Notes: generated from the letters alone by a model not told the origin. 64,000 nt of DNA from Streptomyces caniscabiei (GCF_014930365.1 NZ_JABXWI010000022.1:1-64000), one strand, 5' to 3'; positions 17,098-26,363 are shown, counted from the stretch's first letter. Made by a program: numbers and translations.

Positions 17098-17451
17098 TCA
17101 GGACGCACCGGCTCCGGTGGAGGCCTGCGCGGCGAACCGGGCCTTGGCCTCGTCGATCTTCCGCCCGAAGTGGACCGAGGCCCACCACAGGGCGGCGAAG
17201 ACCGCGCCCATGAAGAACATCGTGGGGACGAAGAAACCGGAGAGGATCAGCGCGATCTGGAGCGCCCAGCCGAGCTGGATCCCGCCGGGCCGGGTGACCA
17301 GACCGCACAGCAGGACACAGAGGAACATGGCGATGCCGCTGACCGTCCAGACCGTGGTCATGGTCAGATCCGGGTCCTTCATGGCGACCAGCCCGGCGAA
17401 GCCGATCACGAAGAACTCGCCGATCAGCGTCGAAGCACAGAGAGTACGCAT
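17098..17451 (-). CDS. DUF4233 domain membrane protein
   Basis: This protein of about 117 residues starts at ATG 17451 (MRTLCASTLIGEFFVIGFAG), eleven bases after the folC stop triplet at 17462-17464, so it is tightly coupled to folC. Four hydrophobic segments are visible (about 5-23, 30-50, 60-77, 80-98), followed by a short polar tail. DUF4233 proteins are small membrane proteins of unknown function, regularly found directly downstream of folC in actinobacteria. The in-frame extension up to 17529 overlaps folC and is not used. Confidence 0.85.
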   Translation of the reverse strand: MRTLCASTLIGEFFVIGFAGLVAMKDPDLTMTTVWTVSGIAMFLCVLLCGLVTRPGGIQLGWALQIALILSGFFVPTMFFMGAVFAALWWASVHFGRKIDEAKARFAAQASTGAGAS

Positions 17452-17461
17452 GTCGTGGAAA

Positions 17462-18970
17462 TCAGCCCTTCCCCAGCAGCAGCCGGGCCTCGCCGACGGT
17501 GATGACGGAACCCGTGACGAGGACGCCACCGCCCGCGAACTCGCCCTCCTCCTCGGCGAGCGTGATCGCCGCCTCCAGGGCGTCGGGCAGCCGGGGCTCG
17601 ACCTGCACCCGCTCCTCGCCGAACACCTCCACCGCGATACCGGCCAGCTCGTCGGCGTCCATCGCCCGGTGGCTGGTGTTCTGGGTGATCACGACTTCGG
17701 CGAAGATCGGCTCGAAGGCCTCCAGCAGCCCCCGTACGTTCTTGTCGCCGCTGGCCCCGACCACACCGATCAGCCGGCTGAAGTCGAACGCCTCACCGAC
17801 GGCCTCGGCCGTGGCCCGGGCGCCCGCCGGATTGTGCGCGGCGTCCAGCACGACGGTCGGGGACCGCCGTACGACCTCCAGCCGGCCCGGCGAGGAGACG
17901 GCCGCGAACGCCTTGCGGACCGTGTCGATGTCGAGCGGCTCGGGCCGCTGCGAACCGACGCCGAAGAACGCCTCCACGGCGGCGAGCGCGACGGCCGCGT
18001 TGTGCGCCTGGTACGGGCCGTGCAGCGGGAGGTAGACCTCGGGGTACTCGCCGCCCAGGCCGCGCAGGGTGAGCATCTGTCCGCCGACGGCGACCTGCCG
18101 CGCGACGACACCGAACTCCAGGCCCTCGCGGGCCACGGTCGCGTCGACCTCCACGGCCTTCTTCAGCAGTACCTGCGCCGCGTCCACCGGCTGCTGCGCC
18201 AGGATCACGGTCGCGTCCTGCTTGACGATCCCGCCCTTCTCGACGGCGATCTCGGCGGGCGTCTCCCCGAGCCGGTCGGTGTGGTCGAGGTCGATGGGCG
18301 TGACGACGGCGACGTCCCCGTCGATGACGTTGGTGGCGTCCCAGGTGCCGCCCATGCCGACCTCGACGACCGCCACGTCCACGGGCGCGTCGGCGAAGGC
18401 GGCGTACGCCATCCCGGTGAGCACCTCGAAGAAGGAGAGCCGGTACTCCTGGGCCGCGTCCACCATCTCGATGTACGGCTTGATGTCCTCGTACGTCTCG
18501 ATGAACCGCTCGGCGGAGACGGGGGCGCCGTCGAGGCTGATGCGCTCGGTGAGCGACTGGACGTGCGGAGAGGTGTACCGGCCGGTGCGCAGCTCGAAGG
18601 CGCCGAGGAGGGCCTCGATCATGCGGGCGGTGGAGGTCTTGCCGTTGGTGCCGGTGATGTGGATGGAGGGGTACGAGCGCTGCGGCTCGCCGAGGACGTC
18701 CATCAGCGCGGCGATCCTGGTGACCGAGGGCTCCAGCTTGGTCTCGCCCCAGCGGGTCGCGAGGTCGGTCTCGACCTCCCGCAGGGCCTTGTCGACGGCC
18801 GGGTCGGTGGGCCTGGCCGGTACGTCGGCCTGCGATGCGCCGCCCTGGGCGCGCAGGGTACGGCTGCCGGCCTCGATCACCGCGAGGTCCGGATCCCGGT
18901 CGGTCTCCGCGGCGATGATCTCCTCGAACGGGTCGCTCGGGTCGGGCTGCGTGTCACTGCGTTCGCTCAC
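17462..18970 (-). CDS. folC: Bifunctional folylpolyglutamate/dihydrofolate synthase
   Basis: This 502-residue protein is a Mur-ligase-type enzyme that adds glutamate to (dihydro)folate. It has the ATP-binding motif HITGTNGKTSTARMIEALL (about 105-123), the VEVGMGGTWDATNV segment, and the C-terminal domain with VVLDAAHNPAGARA. Its N-terminus carries about 60 extra polar residues (MSERSDTQPDPSDPFEEI onward) before the conserved TRWGETKLEPS region, which is usual in Streptomyces annotations. A later start is possible. It is followed by the DUF4233 gene and ndk on the same strand. Confidence 0.94.
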   Translation of the reverse strand: MSERSDTQPDPSDPFEEIIAAETDRDPDLAVIEAGSRTLRAQGGASQADVPARPTDPAVDKALREVETDLATRWGETKLEPSVTRIAALMDVLGEPQRSYPSIHITGTNGKTSTARMIEALLGAFELRTGRYTSPHVQSLTERISLDGAPVSAERFIETYEDIKPYIEMVDAAQEYRLSFFEVLTGMAYAAFADAPVDVAVVEVGMGGTWDATNVIDGDVAVVTPIDLDHTDRLGETPAEIAVEKGGIVKQDATVILAQQPVDAAQVLLKKAVEVDATVAREGLEFGVVARQVAVGGQMLTLRGLGGEYPEVYLPLHGPYQAHNAAVALAAVEAFFGVGSQRPEPLDIDTVRKAFAAVSSPGRLEVVRRSPTVVLDAAHNPAGARATAEAVGEAFDFSRLIGVVGASGDKNVRGLLEAFEPIFAEVVITQNTSHRAMDADELAGIAVEVFGEERVQVEPRLPDALEAAITLAEEEGEFAGGGVLVTGSVITVGEARLLLGKG

Positions 18971-19060
18971 GGGGTCAGTCTACGAGTTTGGCTCTGCCGG
19001 GCTGAGGGCGCCTCATCGGGTGGGGGTACGGGTTGGGTGGCGGCTGCGGGTGGTGTGTGG

Positions 19061-19104
19061 CTGGTCGCGCAGTTCCCCGCGCCCCTGAAAGGGCTGCGCC
19101 CTTT
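19061..19104 (+). repeat. Dispersed intergenic repeat, copy 1
   Basis: The core ctggtcgcgcagttccccgc continues gcccct (19061-19086), followed by an AAAGGG/CCCTTT hairpin to 19104. The same core occurs near 26471 (reversed), 26557, 31271, 34904 and 60009, always between genes. Here it lies between valS and folC. Confidence 0.75.
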
Positions 19105-19119
19105 CCCCGCCCGGCAGAG

Positions 19120-19148
19120 GGCCCCGGCGCCATGGAAGCACCGGGGCC
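19120..19148 (-). terminator. Probable valS terminator
   Basis: GGCCCCGGCGC (19120-19130) pairs with GCACCGGGGCC (19138-19148) with one mismatch and a 7-base loop. It lies about 20 bp after the valS stop. Confidence 0.6.
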
Positions 19149-19167
19149 TGCGCCTACCTACGAACGG

Positions 19168-21798
19168 CTACGCCTGCGGCAGCCGGTCCAGTTGCGCGGC
19201 GATGCGGGCGATGTCCTCGTCCGCCTTGGCGAGGCGGCCCCGGATCTTGTCGACGACCTGGTCCGGCGCCTTCGCGAGGAACGCCTCGTTGCCCAGCTTG
19301 GCCGTGGCCTGGGCCTTCTCCTTCTCCGCCGCCGCGAGGTCCTTCGCGAGGCGCTTGCGCTCGGCGGCGACGTCGATGACACCGGAGAGGTCGAGCGCGA
19401 CCTCGGCGCCCGCGACCGGCAGGGTCGCCGTGGCCGCGAAGCCCTCGCCCTCCGGCTGGAGGCGCAGCAGCTGGCGGATCGCGGCCTCGTGCGGGGCCAG
19501 CGCCGTACCGTCGAGGGTCAGCCGGGCCGGGACGCGCTGGCCGGGCTGGAGGCCCTGGTCGGCGCGGAACCGGCGGACCTCGGTGACGACCTGCTGGACC
19601 AGCTCGATCTCGCGCTCGGCGGCGTCGTCACGGAACCCACTGTCCTTCGGCCAGTCGGCGATGACGAGGGACTCGCCGCCGGTCAGCGTCGTCCACAGGG
19701 TGTCCGTGACGAACGGGATGACCGGGTGGAGGAGGCGCAGGGTGACGTCCAGGACCTCGCCGAGAACGCGCTTGCTGACCTCGGCCGGCTCGCCGCCCGC
19801 CATGAACGTGGTCTTGGACAGCTCGACGTACCAGTCGAAGACCTCGTCCCACGCGAAGTGGTACAGCGCCTCGCTGAGCTTCGCGAACTGGAAGTCCTCG
19901 TAGTAGGTGTCGACCTGCTCGACCGTCTCGTTGAGGCGGGCGAGGATCCAGCGATCGGTCGCCGAGAGCTTCGAGGCCTCCGGCAGGGGGCCCTCGACCG
20001 TCGCGCCGTTCATCAGCGCGAAGCGGGTGGCGTTCCAGATCTTGTTGGCGAAGTTGCGGGAGGCCTGGACCCAGTCCTCGCCGATCGGGACGTCGGTGCC
20101 CGGGTTGGCGCCGCGCGCGAGGGTGAAGCGGAGCGCGTCGGAGCCGTACTTGTCCATCCAGTCGAGCGGGTCGACGACGTTGCCGAAGGACTTCGACATC
20201 TTCTTGCCGCGCTCGTCGCGGACCAGGCCGGTCAGCGCGATGGTCTTGAAGGGGACCTCGCCGTCCATGGCGTAGAGGCCGAACATCATCATCCGGGCGA
20301 CCCAGAAGAAGATGATGTCGTGGCCGGTGAGCAGGACGTCGGTGGAGTAGAACTTCCGCAGGTCCTCGGTCTGTTCGGGCCAGCCGAGCGTGGAGAACGG
20401 CCACAGGCCGGAGGAGAACCAGGTGTCCAGGACATCGGTGTCCTGGGTCCAGCCCTCGGCCTCGGTGCCGGGCGGCTGCTCGTCGGGGCCGACGCAGACG
20501 GTCTCGCCGTTCGGGCCGTACCAGACGGGGATGCGATGGCCCCACCAGAGCTGGCGCGAGATGCACCAGTCGTACATGTTGTCGACCCAGTCGAAGTAGC
20601 GCTTCGACATGTCCTCGGGGTGGATCTTGACCCGGCCGTCGCGGACGGCGTCACCGGCCGCCTTGGCCAGGGGGCCGACCTTGACCCACCACTGCATGGA
20701 CAGGCGCGGCTCGACGGTGGTCTTGCAGCGTGAGCAGTGGCCGACGGAGTGGACGTATGGACGCTTCTCGGCGACGATCCGGCCCTGCGAGCGCAGCGCG
20801 CCGACGACAGCGGAACGGGCCTCGAAGCGGTCCTGGCCGAGGAAGGGGCCGTGGACGGTGATGACGCCGTGCTCGTCCATGATCGTCATGGAGGGCAGGT
20901 CGTGGCGCTGGCCGATCGCGAAGTCGTTCGGGTCGTGGGCCGGCGTGACCTTGACCGCGCCGGTGCCGAACTCCGGGTCGACGTGGGTGTCGGCGACGAC
21001 CGGGATGGAGCGGTCGGTGAGCGGGAGCTTGATGAGCTTGCCGATGAGGTGCCGGTAGCGCTCGTCGTCCGGGTGGACGGCGACGGCGGTGTCACCGAGC
21101 ATCGTCTCGGCACGCGTGGTGGCGACGACGAGGCTGTCCTCCCCTTCGCCGTAACGGATGGAGACCAGCTCGCCGGCGTCCTCCTGGTGCTCGACCTCGA
21201 TGTCGGAGATGGCCGTCAGACAGCGCGGGCACCAGTTGATGATGCGCTCGGCGCGATAGATCAACTCGTCGTCGTAGAGCCGCTTGAAGATGGTCTGGAC
21301 GGCCTTGGACAGACCTTCGTCCATGGTGAACCGCTCACGGTCCCAGTCGACGCCGTCGCCCAGCCGTCGCATCTGGCCGAGGATCTTGCCGCCGTACTCC
21401 TCCTTCCACTGCCAGACGCGCTCGACGAACTCCTCGCGCCCCAAGTCGTGGCGGGACTTGCCCTCTTCGGCGAGCTGCTGCTCGACCTTGTTCTGGGTGG
21501 CGATGCCGGCGTGGTCCATGCCGGGGAGCCAGAGGGACTCGTACCCCTGCATGCGCTTGCGCCTGGTCAGGGCGTCCATGAGGGTGTGCTGGAAGGCGTG
21601 CCCGAGGTGCAGGCTGCCGGTGACGTTCGGCGGGGGGATGACGATGGTGTACGCGGGGTTGTCGCTCTTGGCGTCGGCCGCGAAGTAACCACGCTCTACC
21701 CAGCGCTCGTACAGCGTCCCCTCTACATCGGCCGGCGTGTACTGGGTCGGCAGATCGGTGGCGGGCGCTGAAGGCTGCTGCTGAGCGTTCTCGGTCAC
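19168..21798 (-). CDS. valS: Valyl-tRNA synthetase
   Basis: This 876-residue class I synthetase charges tRNA-Val. The HIGH-type motif is PPNVTGSLHLGHAF (about residue 54-67). The editing (CP1) domain includes TTRAETMLGDTAVAVHPDD. The tRNA-binding KMSKS loop reads KKMSKSFGNVVDPLDW, and a C-terminal coiled coil (AAERKRLAKDLAAAEKEKAQ) closes the protein, as is usual for ValRS. The start MTENAQQQPSAPATDLPTQY includes a short polar N-terminal extension before the conserved YTPADVEGTLYERW. Confidence 0.97.
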   Translation of the reverse strand: MTENAQQQPSAPATDLPTQYTPADVEGTLYERWVERGYFAADAKSDNPAYTIVIPPPNVTGSLHLGHAFQHTLMDALTRRKRMQGYESLWLPGMDHAGIATQNKVEQQLAEEGKSRHDLGREEFVERVWQWKEEYGGKILGQMRRLGDGVDWDRERFTMDEGLSKAVQTIFKRLYDDELIYRAERIINWCPRCLTAISDIEVEHQEDAGELVSIRYGEGEDSLVVATTRAETMLGDTAVAVHPDDERYRHLIGKLIKLPLTDRSIPVVADTHVDPEFGTGAVKVTPAHDPNDFAIGQRHDLPSMTIMDEHGVITVHGPFLGQDRFEARSAVVGALRSQGRIVAEKRPYVHSVGHCSRCKTTVEPRLSMQWWVKVGPLAKAAGDAVRDGRVKIHPEDMSKRYFDWVDNMYDWCISRQLWWGHRIPVWYGPNGETVCVGPDEQPPGTEAEGWTQDTDVLDTWFSSGLWPFSTLGWPEQTEDLRKFYSTDVLLTGHDIIFFWVARMMMFGLYAMDGEVPFKTIALTGLVRDERGKKMSKSFGNVVDPLDWMDKYGSDALRFTLARGANPGTDVPIGEDWVQASRNFANKIWNATRFALMNGATVEGPLPEASKLSATDRWILARLNETVEQVDTYYEDFQFAKLSEALYHFAWDEVFDWYVELSKTTFMAGGEPAEVSKRVLGEVLDVTLRLLHPVIPFVTDTLWTTLTGGESLVIADWPKDSGFRDDAAEREIELVQQVVTEVRRFRADQGLQPGQRVPARLTLDGTALAPHEAAIRQLLRLQPEGEGFAATATLPVAGAEVALDLSGVIDVAAERKRLAKDLAAAEKEKAQATAKLGNEAFLAKAPDQVVDKIRGRLAKADEDIARIAAQLDRLPQA

Positions 21799-21935
21799 CC
21801 GCTCAGTTTAGGGGTGTCACGGGGTGGTCCCGAAACCGGATTCTTCCGTAACGGTGTGACCCCCGGTGCGTGGTGCCCATCGACTTTGCGCCAGGATGTC
21901 AGGAACACATAAGCATCTGGAGGGGAACCCAGAAC

Positions 21936-22880
21936 ATGAGTCACAACCAGCCGGGCCCGTACGGCGGGCAGCCCCAGCAGCCCGGACCGTACGGTCAGCC
22001 GGGCCCCTACGGCCAGCAGCCGCCGCAGGCCGCCCCCCAGCCCGGCTACGGCTACCCGCAGCAGGCGCCGCCGCAGCAGCCCGGTTACGGGTACCCCCAG
22101 CAGGCCCCCCAGGGTGTTCCGCCCCAGACCCCGCCGTACGGCCAGCAGCAGGCCCCGTACGGCCAGCAGCCCTACCCGACCGTGCCCCAGCCGCCGGTTC
22201 CCTCCGGGGGCGGCGGCAAGAAGGTCGGCATCATCCTGGGCGCGGTCGCGGTGGTGGCGGCGGTCGCGGTGGGCGCGTACTTCGTCCTCGGCAGCGGTGG
22301 CGGCGCGGACATCGCGGACGACGGTCCGCACAAGCTGACGACGCCGGCGACCGTCCTCGGCGAGTACAAGAAGAGCAGCGACAGCGGTGACGAGATGACC
22401 GACGAGGAGCTGAAGAAGGCCGAAGGCTTCGGCATCAAGAACCCGAAGGATGTCAGCGCCAACTACCAGTCTGGGGACGAAAACAATCCTCTGGCCGGAA
22501 AGATGATCACCTACGGCGGTGTCTACGGGGAGATCGAGGACCCGGAGAAGGCGGTCGACGGCTTCCTCGCCCTGCAGAAGGAAGAGGCCGAGAAGAACGA
22601 CATCACCTTCATCGGCGAGGCCGAGGAGTACACACCGGACTCGCTGGACGGCGCCGTCCTGAAGTGCCAGAAGGCGAAGGGCAAGCTGGACGAGAGCGAC
22701 ACCCCGAGCGGCGGACCGACCGAGATGAACCTGGTCTACTGCGTCTGGGGTGACTACAGCACGCTCGGCTTCGTGATGCCCATGGAGTACTCGGACCTCG
22801 CGGCAGGCAAGTCGACGGACCCGAACGAGGCGGCCGAGACCGCCGCCAAGCTCCGCAAGGAAGTTCGCGTCGCGGCCTGA
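21936..22880 (+). CDS. Membrane-anchored protein with Pro/Gln/Gly/Tyr-rich cytoplasmic domain
   Basis: This 314-residue protein starts at ATG 21936, behind ggagggg; the in-frame extension from 21870 is rejected. Residues 1-85 are a disordered PQQPGYG-type region with repeated PYGQQ units. One membrane helix follows (about 95-117, KKVGIILGAVAVVAAVAVGAYFVL). The outside domain of about 190 residues (beginning SGGGADIADDGPHKLTTPATVLGEY) has two Cys (KCQKAKG, VYCVWGDYS) that could pair. The architecture is common in Streptomyces, but the function is unknown. The proximal part of the outer domain (TVLGEYKKSSDSGD) suggests a substrate-free sensor or chaperone-like role at most (speculative). Confidence 0.85.
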   Translation: MSHNQPGPYGGQPQQPGPYGQPGPYGQQPPQAAPQPGYGYPQQAPPQQPGYGYPQQAPQGVPPQTPPYGQQQAPYGQQPYPTVPQPPVPSGGGGKKVGIILGAVAVVAAVAVGAYFVLGSGGGADIADDGPHKLTTPATVLGEYKKSSDSGDEMTDEELKKAEGFGIKNPKDVSANYQSGDENNPLAGKMITYGGVYGEIEDPEKAVDGFLALQKEEAEKNDITFIGEAEEYTPDSLDGAVLKCQKAKGKLDESDTPSGGPTEMNLVYCVWGDYSTLGFVMPMEYSDLAAGKSTDPNEAAETAAKLRKEVRVAA

Positions 22881-22893
22881 TCGACAGCGCATC

Positions 22894-22925
22894 GGGGCAC
22901 CCTGCCGGAACAGGCAGGGTGCCCC
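22894..22925. terminator. Strong bidirectional terminator
   Basis: GGGGCACCCTGCC (22894-22906) and GGCAGGGTGCCCC (22913-22925) form a perfect 13-bp stem with a 6-base loop, followed by ATTCTGTT. It separates two convergent genes. Confidence 0.8.
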
Positions 22926-22939
22926 ATTCTGTTGCGTCG

Positions 22940-23233
22940 TCAGTCACCCAATGCCCTGTTGCACGCGGCAGAGACATGCCCTGCGTTGCTGATCAACAAG
23001 GAGAGCTGGCCTATGCACTGCCAGTTGTTGGCGACCCGGTTGTAACTGCACGCTTTGGTCACCTTCGGTCCGGCCACATAACCCTTGGACTTGAGGTACT
23101 CCACGCAGTCGAACGGGTCGGCATGCGCCGTGCCGGCCGTGGCCACCGGTATCACCCCTGCCGCCGCAACCACGCTCAACGCTGCCAAGAAGCGCCTTAC
23201 CTTCAACGCCAAGATCCTTCCGTCTCGAACCAT
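22940..23233 (-). CDS. Small secreted protein with four Cys
   Basis: The mature protein is about 60 residues. The signal peptide (KVRRFLAALSVVAAAGVIPV...) ends at a likely AHA cleavage site before DPFDCVEYLKSKGY. The secreted part has four Cys (FDCVE, TKACSY, WQCIG, SAACNR), fitting two disulfides. ATG 23233 is used here. A TTG at 23206 lies nine bases after GGAAGG and may be the real start, which would give a canonical short signal peptide. Similar short Cys-containing secreted proteins are common in Streptomyces, and none has a function I can assign. Confidence 0.75.
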   Translation of the reverse strand: MVRDGRILALKVRRFLAALSVVAAAGVIPVATAGTAHADPFDCVEYLKSKGYVAGPKVTKACSYNRVANNWQCIGQLSLLISNAGHVSAACNRALGD

Positions 23234-23329
23234 CAGGGTGGTCTGCCCTGATGGGGACAGGAGATCATTGAGGCGGCCATGACATCGCTGTTTCTCGATC
23301 AACTGGCTTGAATCAGATGGAGATCGAGC

Positions 23330-23371
23330 GAGGAGAGGGCACCCGACGCATTCGTCGGGTGCCCTCTCCTC
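23330..23371. terminator. clpX terminator, 19-bp perfect stem
   Basis: The arms 23330-23348 and 23353-23371 pair perfectly around a CATT loop. It follows the clpX stop by 17 bp on the minus strand and lies upstream of the small secreted protein gene. Confidence 0.85.
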
Positions 23372-23387
23372 GTGAGTGTCTCTGCGG

Positions 23388-24674
23388 CTACGCCGTCTTC
23401 TGCTCCCCCGCCCCCCGGCCGCGGGCGTCCCGCGGGATCAGGGTCGGGTTCACGTTCGAGCGGACCACGTCGGCGTTGATGACGACTCGGGCCACGTCCT
23501 TGCGGGACGGGACCTCGTACATCACGGACATCAGGACTTCCTCCATGATGGCGCGCAGGCCGCGGGCGCCGGTCTGGCGGAGGATGGCCTGGTCGGCGAT
23601 GGCCTCCAGGGCCTCGCGCTCGAAGTCCAGCTCCACACCGTCGAGTTCGAAGAGGCGCTGGTACTGCTTCACCAGCGCGTTGCGCGGCTCGACGAGGATC
23701 TGCAGGAGCGCCTCGCGGTCCAGGTTGTGGACCGAGGTGATGACCGGGAGACGGCCGATGAACTCCGGGATCATGCCGAACTTGACCAGGTCCTCCGGCA
23801 TGACGTCCTCGAACTGGTCCTTCGACTCGAGTTCGCGCTTCGAGCGGATCGTGGCGCCGAAGCCGATGCCCTTGGCGCCGGCCCGGGACTCGATGATCTT
23901 CTCCAGGCCCGAGAAGGCACCGCCCACGATGAACAGGACGTTCGTCGTGTCGATCTGGATGAACTCCTGGTGCGGGTGCTTGCGGCCGCCCTGCGGCGGC
24001 ACCGAGGCCGTCGTGCCTTCGAGGATCTTGAGGAGGGCCTGCTGCACGCCCTCACCCGACACGTCACGTGTGATCGACGGGTTTTCGCTCTTTCGGGCCA
24101 CCTTGTCGATCTCGTCGATGTAGATGATCCCGGTCTCGGCCTTCTTGACGTCGTAGTCGGCCGCCTGGATGAGCTTCAGCAGAATGTTCTCGACGTCCTC
24201 GCCGACGTACCCCGCCTCCGTCAGCGCGGTCGCGTCCGCGATCGCGAACGGGACGTTCAGCATGCGCGCGAGGGTCTGCGCGAGGAGCGTCTTGCCGGAG
24301 CCCGTGGGGCCCAGCAGCAGGATGTTGGACTTCGCCAACTCGATGGCGTCCTCGCGGCTTTGACCGCCGCCGTTCTCGCCGGCCTGGACGCGCTTGTAGT
24401 GGTTGTAGACGGCTACGGAGAGCGCCTTCTTGGCCGCCTCCTGGCCGACTACGTACCCCTCCAGGAACTCGTAGATCTCGCGGGGCTTCGGGAGTTCCTC
24501 CCAGCGGACCTCGCTGGTCTCCGCGAGCTCTTCCTCGATGATCTCGTTGCAGAGGTCGATGCACTCGTCGCAGATGTACACACCGGGCCCTGCGATGAGC
24601 TTCTTGACCTGCTTCTGGCTCTTGCCGCAGAACGAGCACTTGAGCAGATCGCCGCCGTCACCGATGCGTGCCAC
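23388..24674 (-). CDS. clpX: ATP-dependent Clp protease ATP-binding subunit ClpX
   Basis: This 428-residue AAA+ unfoldase has an N-terminal C4 zinc-binding domain (C13, C16, C35, C38), Walker A GPTGSGKT (122-129), Walker B IIYIDEIDK, and sensor motifs including the GAR segment (RQTGARGLRAIMEEVL) near the end. It unfolds substrates and feeds them to ClpP. It is the last gene of the clpP1-clpP2-clpX run on the minus strand, 203 bp after clpP2. The gap contains an extended imperfect dyad (24783-24838). Confidence 0.97.
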   Translation of the reverse strand: MARIGDGGDLLKCSFCGKSQKQVKKLIAGPGVYICDECIDLCNEIIEEELAETSEVRWEELPKPREIYEFLEGYVVGQEAAKKALSVAVYNHYKRVQAGENGGGQSREDAIELAKSNILLLGPTGSGKTLLAQTLARMLNVPFAIADATALTEAGYVGEDVENILLKLIQAADYDVKKAETGIIYIDEIDKVARKSENPSITRDVSGEGVQQALLKILEGTTASVPPQGGRKHPHQEFIQIDTTNVLFIVGGAFSGLEKIIESRAGAKGIGFGATIRSKRELESKDQFEDVMPEDLVKFGMIPEFIGRLPVITSVHNLDREALLQILVEPRNALVKQYQRLFELDGVELDFEREALEAIADQAILRQTGARGLRAIMEEVLMSVMYEVPSRKDVARVVINADVVRSNVNPTLIPRDARGRGAGEQKTA

Positions 24675-24782
24675 GGTGTGCTTCCCCTTCGCCTGGGAGA
24701 CGACTGGACGATTGGAATCCAGCGGCTCCTGGTGCTGCCTTATGTCGACGGTACCTTGCCGGGCCCCCCGTTCGGGCCCCCC

Positions 24783-24838
24783 TTGGCACGGTTCGCTTTG
24801 ACGTGCACCTTGTCGTGCACTGGGTCAAACGGTGCCAA
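24783..24838. promoter_or_regulatory. Composite dyad in front of clpX
   Basis: TTGGCACGGTT (24783-24793) is the near-perfect inverse of AACGGTGCCAA (24828-24838). Inside lie TTTGAC/GTCAAA arms (24797-24802, 24824-24829) and two GTGCAC palindromes (24803-24808, 24815-24820). It lies 110-165 bp upstream of the clpX start and could be an operator or a leader RNA fold. Confidence 0.35.
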
Positions 24839-24877
24839 CCATGCCAAGGGGCGGCAGACATTACAGCCTTTCCGCGG

Positions 24878-25558
24878 TCAGCGGACGCTGTTGTTGTTCA
24901 TCTTCCGCGTGGAGATGATCTGGTCGATCAGGCCGTACGACAGCGCGTCCTCGGCCGTGAGGATCTTGTCGCGCTCGATGTCCTCGCGGATCTTCTCGAT
25001 CGGCGTGGTCGAGTGCTTGGCCAGCATGTCCTCCAGCTGCGCGCGCATGCGGAGGATCTCGTTGGCGGCGATCTCCAGGTCGGAGACCTGACCGCGGCCC
25101 GTCTCGCTGTACGGCTGGTGGATCAGCACGCGGGCGTTCGGCAGCGCCATGCGCTTGCCCGGCGTACCGGCGGCCAGCAGGATCGCGGCGGCGGAGGCCG
25201 CCTGGCCCATGCAGACCGTCTGGATGTCGGGCTTCACGAACTGCATCGTGTCGTAGATCGCGGTGAGCGCCGTGAAGGAGCCGCCGGGGCTGTTGATGTA
25301 GACCGAGATGTCCCGGTCGGGGTCCATCGACTCCAGGCACAGCAGCTGCGCCATGACGTCGTTGGCGGAGGCGTCGTCGATCTGCACGCCGAGGAAGATC
25401 ACCCGCTCCTCGAAGAGCTTCGCGTACGGGTCGTACTCGCGGATGCCCTGCGAGGTGCGCTCGACGAAGCGCGGGATGACGTAACGGGACTCGGCGGTCG
25501 GGCCCGCGTACTGGGAGCGTGCGCTTTCGTGGAGGCCGCTGCCGGGGAAGTCGTTCAC
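24878..25558 (-). CDS. clpP2: ATP-dependent Clp protease proteolytic subunit ClpP2
   Basis: This 226-residue serine protease has the catalytic triad S122 (GQAASAAA), H147 (VLIHQP) and a late Asp near D197 (IERDKIL). The long N-terminus (about 25 residues before YVIPRFVERTSQGIREYDPY) fits a processed propeptide. It forms a mixed tetradecamer with ClpP1. The gene lies 79 bp downstream of clpP1 and is probably co-transcribed with it. Confidence 0.96.
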   Translation of the reverse strand: MNDFPGSGLHESARSQYAGPTAESRYVIPRFVERTSQGIREYDPYAKLFEERVIFLGVQIDDASANDVMAQLLCLESMDPDRDISVYINSPGGSFTALTAIYDTMQFVKPDIQTVCMGQAASAAAILLAAGTPGKRMALPNARVLIHQPYSETGRGQVSDLEIAANEILRMRAQLEDMLAKHSTTPIEKIREDIERDKILTAEDALSYGLIDQIISTRKMNNNSVR

Positions 25559-25637
25559 TTGTGTCTCCTGGGAGCCTGAGAGGGGCTGAGGCGGTCGGCT
25601 GGGGGCTTTACGGGGGTCTGCGTGCCGGCGGGTGCCG

Positions 25638-26264
25638 TCACGCCTGCCCGGCCCCGGTGCCGCCGCCGCCCGGCATACCCGCCGCGGTGGCGATGACGTC
25701 GTCGATGAGGCCGTAGTCCTTGGCCTCGAAGGCGTCGAACCAGCGGTCGCGGTCCGAGTCGCGGGTGACCTGGTCGACGGTCTGACCCGTGTGCTGGGAG
25801 GTGAGCTCCGCCATGCGCTTCTTGGTGTGCAGCAGCCGCTCGGCGTGGATCTTGATGTCCGAGGCGGAGCCCGCCAGGCCCGCGGAGGGCTGGTGGATCA
25901 GGATCTCGGCGTTCGGCAGCGCGAAGCGCTTGCCCGGGGTGCCCGCGCTGAGCAGGAACTGCCCCATCGAGGCCGCGAGACCCATGGCGATGGTCACCAC
26001 GTCGTTCTTGATGTACTGCATGGTGTCGTAGATCGCCATGCCGGCGGTGATCGAGCCGCCCGGGCTGTTGATGTAGAGGTAGATGTCCTTGTCCGGGTCG
26101 GCGGCAAGGAGCAGCAGCTGTGCGGTGATCTTGTTCGCGATGTCGTCGTCGACCGGCTGGCCGAGGAAGATGATCCGCTCGTTGAGCAGCCGGTTGTAGA
26201 CATGGTCGCCGAGGCCACCGCCGATGGAAGGCTCGCCGGCGGCGGAGGGCATCAGATTCGTCAC
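25638..26264 (-). CDS. clpP1: ATP-dependent Clp protease proteolytic subunit ClpP1
   Basis: This 208-residue protein starts with GTG 26264 behind AGGTGG. The catalytic residues are S99 (GLAASMGQ), H124 (ILIHQP) and D173 (SDRDRWF). The C-terminus is a Gly-rich tail (GMPGGGGTGAGQA). It is the first gene of the clpP1-clpP2 operon, with a candidate ClgR operator and promoter upstream. In Streptomyces this operon is activated by ClgR (established knowledge). Confidence 0.96.
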   Translation of the reverse strand: MTNLMPSAAGEPSIGGGLGDHVYNRLLNERIIFLGQPVDDDIANKITAQLLLLAADPDKDIYLYINSPGGSITAGMAIYDTMQYIKNDVVTIAMGLAASMGQFLLSAGTPGKRFALPNAEILIHQPSAGLAGSASDIKIHAERLLHTKKRMAELTSQHTGQTVDQVTRDSDRDRWFDAFEAKDYGLIDDVIATAAGMPGGGGTGAGQA

Positions 26265-26363
26265 GTATCCACCTGCTCGTCTTACGACGGCGCCGGGCCG
26301 TCTTCACGTTTCCCTTCCGGGGGCCGAGCCGTTTTCCCGACGGCTCCGCCCTCGTATTCATGG

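Noticed and set aside
16514..19903. 1,129-codon plus-strand frame over ndk, folC and valS
   Set aside because: The minus-strand genes have clear catalytic motifs. The plus frame has none and is a typical high-GC shadow.
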